A DNA stretch of 24,668 nucleotides, taken from an uncultured Ruminococcus sp. (GTDB lineage Bacteria; Bacillota; Clostridia; Oscillospirales; Ruminococcaceae). The notes under the pieces are model-generated. The model had not been told where the DNA came from. It was given only the letters and a program-made list of their open reading frames with translations, and did no database searches. Location of the stretch: contig CAMBJF010000011.1 of NCBI GenBank assembly GCA_945867875.1, positions 1-24,668 of the forward strand. The letters are read 5' to 3'. The position numbers and the translations under genes were made by a program. This document shows, in pieces, positions 22,053-24,668 of this stretch (positions within the stretch are counted from its first letter, which is position 1; each line of letters starts with the position of its first letter).

Positions 22053-22331
22053 ATGGATCACGATATGGTCAGATACCTTGCAAAGCTTGCAAAGCTCAGT
22101 TTCACCGATGAAGAGCTTGAACAGGCTGTAAGCGATATGACAAGCATCATCGAAATCATGGATACCATCAAGGAAATAGACATCACCTACGATCCCCTCA
22201 AGGATAACCACAACGTTTATCTGAAGGATCTCAGAAAGGACGAGGCAAAGCCCTCTCTCCCCACCGAAAAGCTTTTGCAGAACGCTGTTCAGAGCGAAAA
22301 CTGCTTTGTTGTTCCCAAGGTCGTTGAATAA
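22053..22331 (+). CDS. gatC: Asp/Glu-tRNA amidotransferase subunit C
   Basis: 92 residues, normal for GatC. It is the small belt subunit that wraps GatA and GatB in the amidotransferase converting Glu-tRNA(Gln) or Asp-tRNA(Asn). Seen: MVRYLAKLAKLSFTDEELE at the N-terminus and the DNHNVYLKDLRKDEAKPSL segment that threads between the partners, ending CFVVPKVVE. An upstream in-frame ATG at 21945 lies before the promoter and is excluded; AGAGG 22041-22045 supports 22053. Gap to gatA is 19 nt. Confidence 0.93.
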   Translation: MDHDMVRYLAKLAKLSFTDEELEQAVSDMTSIIEIMDTIKEIDITYDPLKDNHNVYLKDLRKDEAKPSLPTEKLLQNAVQSENCFVVPKVVE

Positions 22332-22350
22332 AAAATAAGGAGTTGTATTT

Positions 22351-23802
22351 ATGGACATTACTTCCCTTACCATAAAGGAAATGCGCAGTAAGCTCGACAG
22401 CAGGGAAATTTCCTCCCCCGAGCTCACCAAGGCGTATATCGACAGGATAAAGGCTGTTGACGGCAGCGTTGAGAGCTACATCACCGTCACAGAAGAGGGC
22501 GCTATGGCTGCTGCCGAGGCTGCTCAGAAGAAGATCGATGCAGGCGAGGCGACCGCTCTCTGCGGCATACCCCTTGCTATCAAGGATAACATCTGCACAG
22601 ACGGCGTTAAGACCACCTGTGCTTCAAAGATGCTCGAAAACTTCATTCCTCCCTATAACGCAACCGTTATGGAGAAGCTTGAAGCCGAAAATATCGTAAT
22701 GCTCGGAAAAACCTCTATGGACGAGTTCGCAATGGGCGGCTCAACACAGACCTCCGCTTTCAAAAAGACCAAGAACCCCTATGACACATCAAGAGTTCCC
22801 GGCGGTTCCTCGGGCGGCTCCGCTGCCGCTGTGGGCGCTGACCTCTGTGCTGCGGCTCTGGGCTCCGATACAGGCGGATCTATCCGTCAGCCCTCCTCTT
22901 TCTGCGGCGTTACAGGCTTAAAGCCCACCTACGGAAGAGTTTCCCGCTATGGTCTTGTTGCTTTTGCAAGCTCCCTTGACCAGATAGGCCCCATCGCAAG
23001 AAGCGCTGAGGACTGCGGAATTATCCTTAACACCATTGCAGGCTATGACCCCCACGACGGCACGGTTTCCAAAAACCCCGTTGATGACTATACCTCAAAG
23101 ATAGGCATGGATATGAAGGGCGTCAAGATAGCAATTCCCGCAGAGTTCTACGCAGAGGGCATTGACGATGTTGTTAAGAAGACTGTTCTTGCCGCTGCTG
23201 ACAAGTACAAGACAATGGGTGCAGAGCTTGTTGAATGCTCAATGCCCTCTCTTAAATATGCAGTTGCCGCATACTACCTCATTTCCTCCGCAGAGGCTTC
23301 CTCCAACCTTTCCCGTTACGACGGCATAAAGTACGGCCACAGAAGTGACATCACAGGAAATTACAACGAGCTCATCACCGCTTCAAGAAGCGAGGGCTTC
23401 GGCGACGAGGTAAAGAGACGTATCCTCCTCGGAAACTACGCTCTCTGCTCCGGTTACTATGATGCATACTACGGCAAGGCTATGGCACTTAAGCAGAAAA
23501 TTCGTGAGGAATACAACGAAATTTTCGGCAAGTGCGATATGATACTCACTCCCACAGCTCCCACAGTAGCTTACGGCGTAAATGAGAACATCAGCGACCC
23601 CAAGAAGATGTATCAGGCTGATATCTGCACAGTTACAGTAAACATCGCTTCTCTCCCCGCAATTTCCACCACCTGCGGATATGACGAAAAGGGTATGCCC
23701 ATCGGAATGTCCCTTATCGGCAGAATGTGGGACGAGGCTTCCATTATCGGCGCCGCAGACGCATTTGAAAAGAACTTTGACCGCATTGCGGCAAAAATAT
23801 GA
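22351..23802 (+). CDS. gatA: Asp/Glu-tRNA amidotransferase subunit A
   Basis: 483 residues of the amidase-signature family. It releases ammonia from glutamine for use by GatB. The Ser-cisSer-Lys triad is complete: K78 in LAIKDNI, S153 in PGGSSGGSAAA and nucleophile S177 in SDTGGSIRQP. It continues with GVTGLKPTYGRVSRYG and the C-terminal LPAISTTCGY and PIGMSLIG blocks. AAGGAG at 22337-22342 fixes the start. It sits between gatC and gatB in the standard order, so the complex is made from one transcript. Confidence 0.96.
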   Translation: MDITSLTIKEMRSKLDSREISSPELTKAYIDRIKAVDGSVESYITVTEEGAMAAAEAAQKKIDAGEATALCGIPLAIKDNICTDGVKTTCASKMLENFIPPYNATVMEKLEAENIVMLGKTSMDEFAMGGSTQTSAFKKTKNPYDTSRVPGGSSGGSAAAVGADLCAAALGSDTGGSIRQPSSFCGVTGLKPTYGRVSRYGLVAFASSLDQIGPIARSAEDCGIILNTIAGYDPHDGTVSKNPVDDYTSKIGMDMKGVKIAIPAEFYAEGIDDVVKKTVLAAADKYKTMGAELVECSMPSLKYAVAAYYLISSAEASSNLSRYDGIKYGHRSDITGNYNELITASRSEGFGDEVKRRILLGNYALCSGYYDAYYGKAMALKQKIREEYNEIFGKCDMILTPTAPTVAYGVNENISDPKKMYQADICTVTVNIASLPAISTTCGYDEKGMPIGMSLIGRMWDEASIIGAADAFEKNFDRIAAKI

Positions 23803-23823
23803 TCAGAAAGGGTGAATGAAGCA

Positions 23824-24668
23824 ATGTCAGTATCAGATTACATTCCCGTTATCGGTCTTGAAATACATTCGGAGCTGCTCACCAATTCCAAGGTGTTCTG
23901 CACCTGCTCCGCAGAATTTGGCGGTGAAAGAAACACCCGCTGCTGCCCTGTTTGCTCGGGTATGCCCGGAACTCTTCCCGTTATCAATCAGACTGCCGTT
24001 GAGTATGCGGTAAAGGCAGGCTATGCTTTGAACTGCGACATCAACAAGTTCTCCGTTTTCGACAGAAAGAACTACTTCTATCCCGACCTTCCCAAGGCAT
24101 ATCAGATTTCCCAGATGCCCCTCCCCCTCTGCATCAACGGCAACGTGCCCATTGAGTACGAGGAGAACGGCGAGAAGAAGCAGAAAACTATCCGCATCAA
24201 CCGTATCCACCTTGAAGAGGACGCAGGAAAGCTTATCCACGATGACTTGAACGGCGTTTCCCTCTGTGACTACAACCGCTGCGGCGTGCCTCTTATCGAG
24301 ATAGTTACCGAGCCTGATATGTCCTCTCCCGAGGAGGCAAGAACTCTCGTTGAGACTATCGCACTCCTCCTCCAGTACACAGGCGTTTCCGACTGTAAAA
24401 TGGAGCAGGGTTCTATCCGTGCGGACGTAAACGTGTCCCTTATGAAAAAGGGCGACACCGAGTTCGGTACAAGAGCCGAGATAAAGAACGTAAACTCCCT
24501 TAAATCCATTTACCGCACCATTGAATTTGAGATAAAGCGTCAGGCGCAGATACTCGACAGAGGCGGCAAGATCGTTCAGGAGACAAGACGTTTCGATGCT
24601 AACCGTGGCGAGACCAAGTCTATGAGAACCAAGGAAGATGCTCACGATTACAAGTATTTCCCCGATCC
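23824..24668 (+). CDS. gatB: Asp/Glu-tRNA amidotransferase subunit B (5' part)
   Basis: 281 codons to the window edge; full GatB is about 475-480 residues. GatB activates the tRNA-bound carboxylate with ATP and amidates it. Seen: IPVIGLEIHSEL, the zinc-site cysteines C26, C28, C41 and C44 (CTC...CCPVC), DRKNYFYPDLPKAYQISQ, IHLEEDAGKLIHD, GVPLIEIVTEPD, RADVNVSL and EIKNVNS. An in-frame GTG at 23812 is possible, but AGAAAGG at 23805-23811 directly abuts it and better serves the ATG at 23824. The C-terminal YqeY-like tail lies outside the window. Confidence 0.95.
   Translation, partial: MSVSDYIPVIGLEIHSELLTNSKVFCTCSAEFGGERNTRCCPVCSGMPGTLPVINQTAVEYAVKAGYALNCDINKFSVFDRKNYFYPDLPKAYQISQMPLPLCINGNVPIEYEENGEKKQKTIRINRIHLEEDAGKLIHDDLNGVSLCDYNRCGVPLIEIVTEPDMSSPEEARTLVETIALLLQYTGVSDCKMEQGSIRADVNVSLMKKGDTEFGTRAEIKNVNSLKSIYRTIEFEIKRQAQILDRGGKIVQETRRFDANRGETKSMRTKEDAHDYKYFPD

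Overview
The window looks like ordinary chromosome of a low-to-mid GC Gram-positive anaerobe of the Clostridia, most likely a Ruminococcus-like member of the Oscillospiraceae/Ruminococcaceae. This is inferred from strong AAGGAG-type ribosome binding sites, a DUF4250 protein, BspA-type LRR and choline-binding-repeat secreted proteins, a PKTG-type wall-anchored protein, a lipoprotein solute-binding protein, GatCAB, and a hairpin-rich intergenic repeat of a kind I recall from gut Ruminococcus relatives. No rRNA, tRNA, CRISPR array, transposase or phage gene was found.

Layout from left to right. (1) 1-856: the 3' end of an RsuA-type pseudouridine synthase, a 24-bp tandem repeat running out of its stop codon, and a composite of six palindromes. 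(2) 857-3629: asnB and a ribonuclease Z-like metallo-beta-lactamase, probably one transcript. (3) 3764-9784: a cell-surface block made of a 1019-residue secreted BspA-type LRR protein, a PKTG-anchored surface protein and an orphan ABC solute-binding lipoprotein. (4) 10087-13205: a small tail-anchored protein, ypsA (minus strand) back to back with alr, and a secreted choline-binding-repeat/Ig-like protein with an operator-like palindrome inside its promoter. (5) 13236-19978: a block bounded on both sides by bidirectional terminators. Its left half is a minus-strand mcrB-mcrC pair. Its right half is a divergent plus-strand operon of a 58-residue DUF4250 protein, a protein whose C-terminus reads as a GrpE beta domain, and a 954-residue Hsp70-like ATPase with a long unrecognised N-terminal region. 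(6) 20048-21813: a minus-strand GNAT acetyltransferase-DUF1015 pair. (7) 22053-24668: gatC-gatA-gatB (last gene cut by the window end), the tRNA-dependent amidotransferase.

The most interesting locus is block 5. A GrpE-like nucleotide exchange factor is adjacent to and co-directional with a divergent Hsp70 that lacks a canonical substrate-binding lid and carries a private N-terminal domain. This looks like a self-contained chaperone-type machine distinct from housekeeping DnaK-DnaJ-GrpE. It sits back to back with a McrBC restriction system, so a defence-linked role is possible but unproven.

Nine sigma-A promoters with -35 and -10 boxes separated by exactly 17 bp could be read directly. They decided several start codons (mcrB, ypsA, and the whole divergent DUF4250 operon). 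A tenth, weaker plus-strand promoter is proposed for alr.
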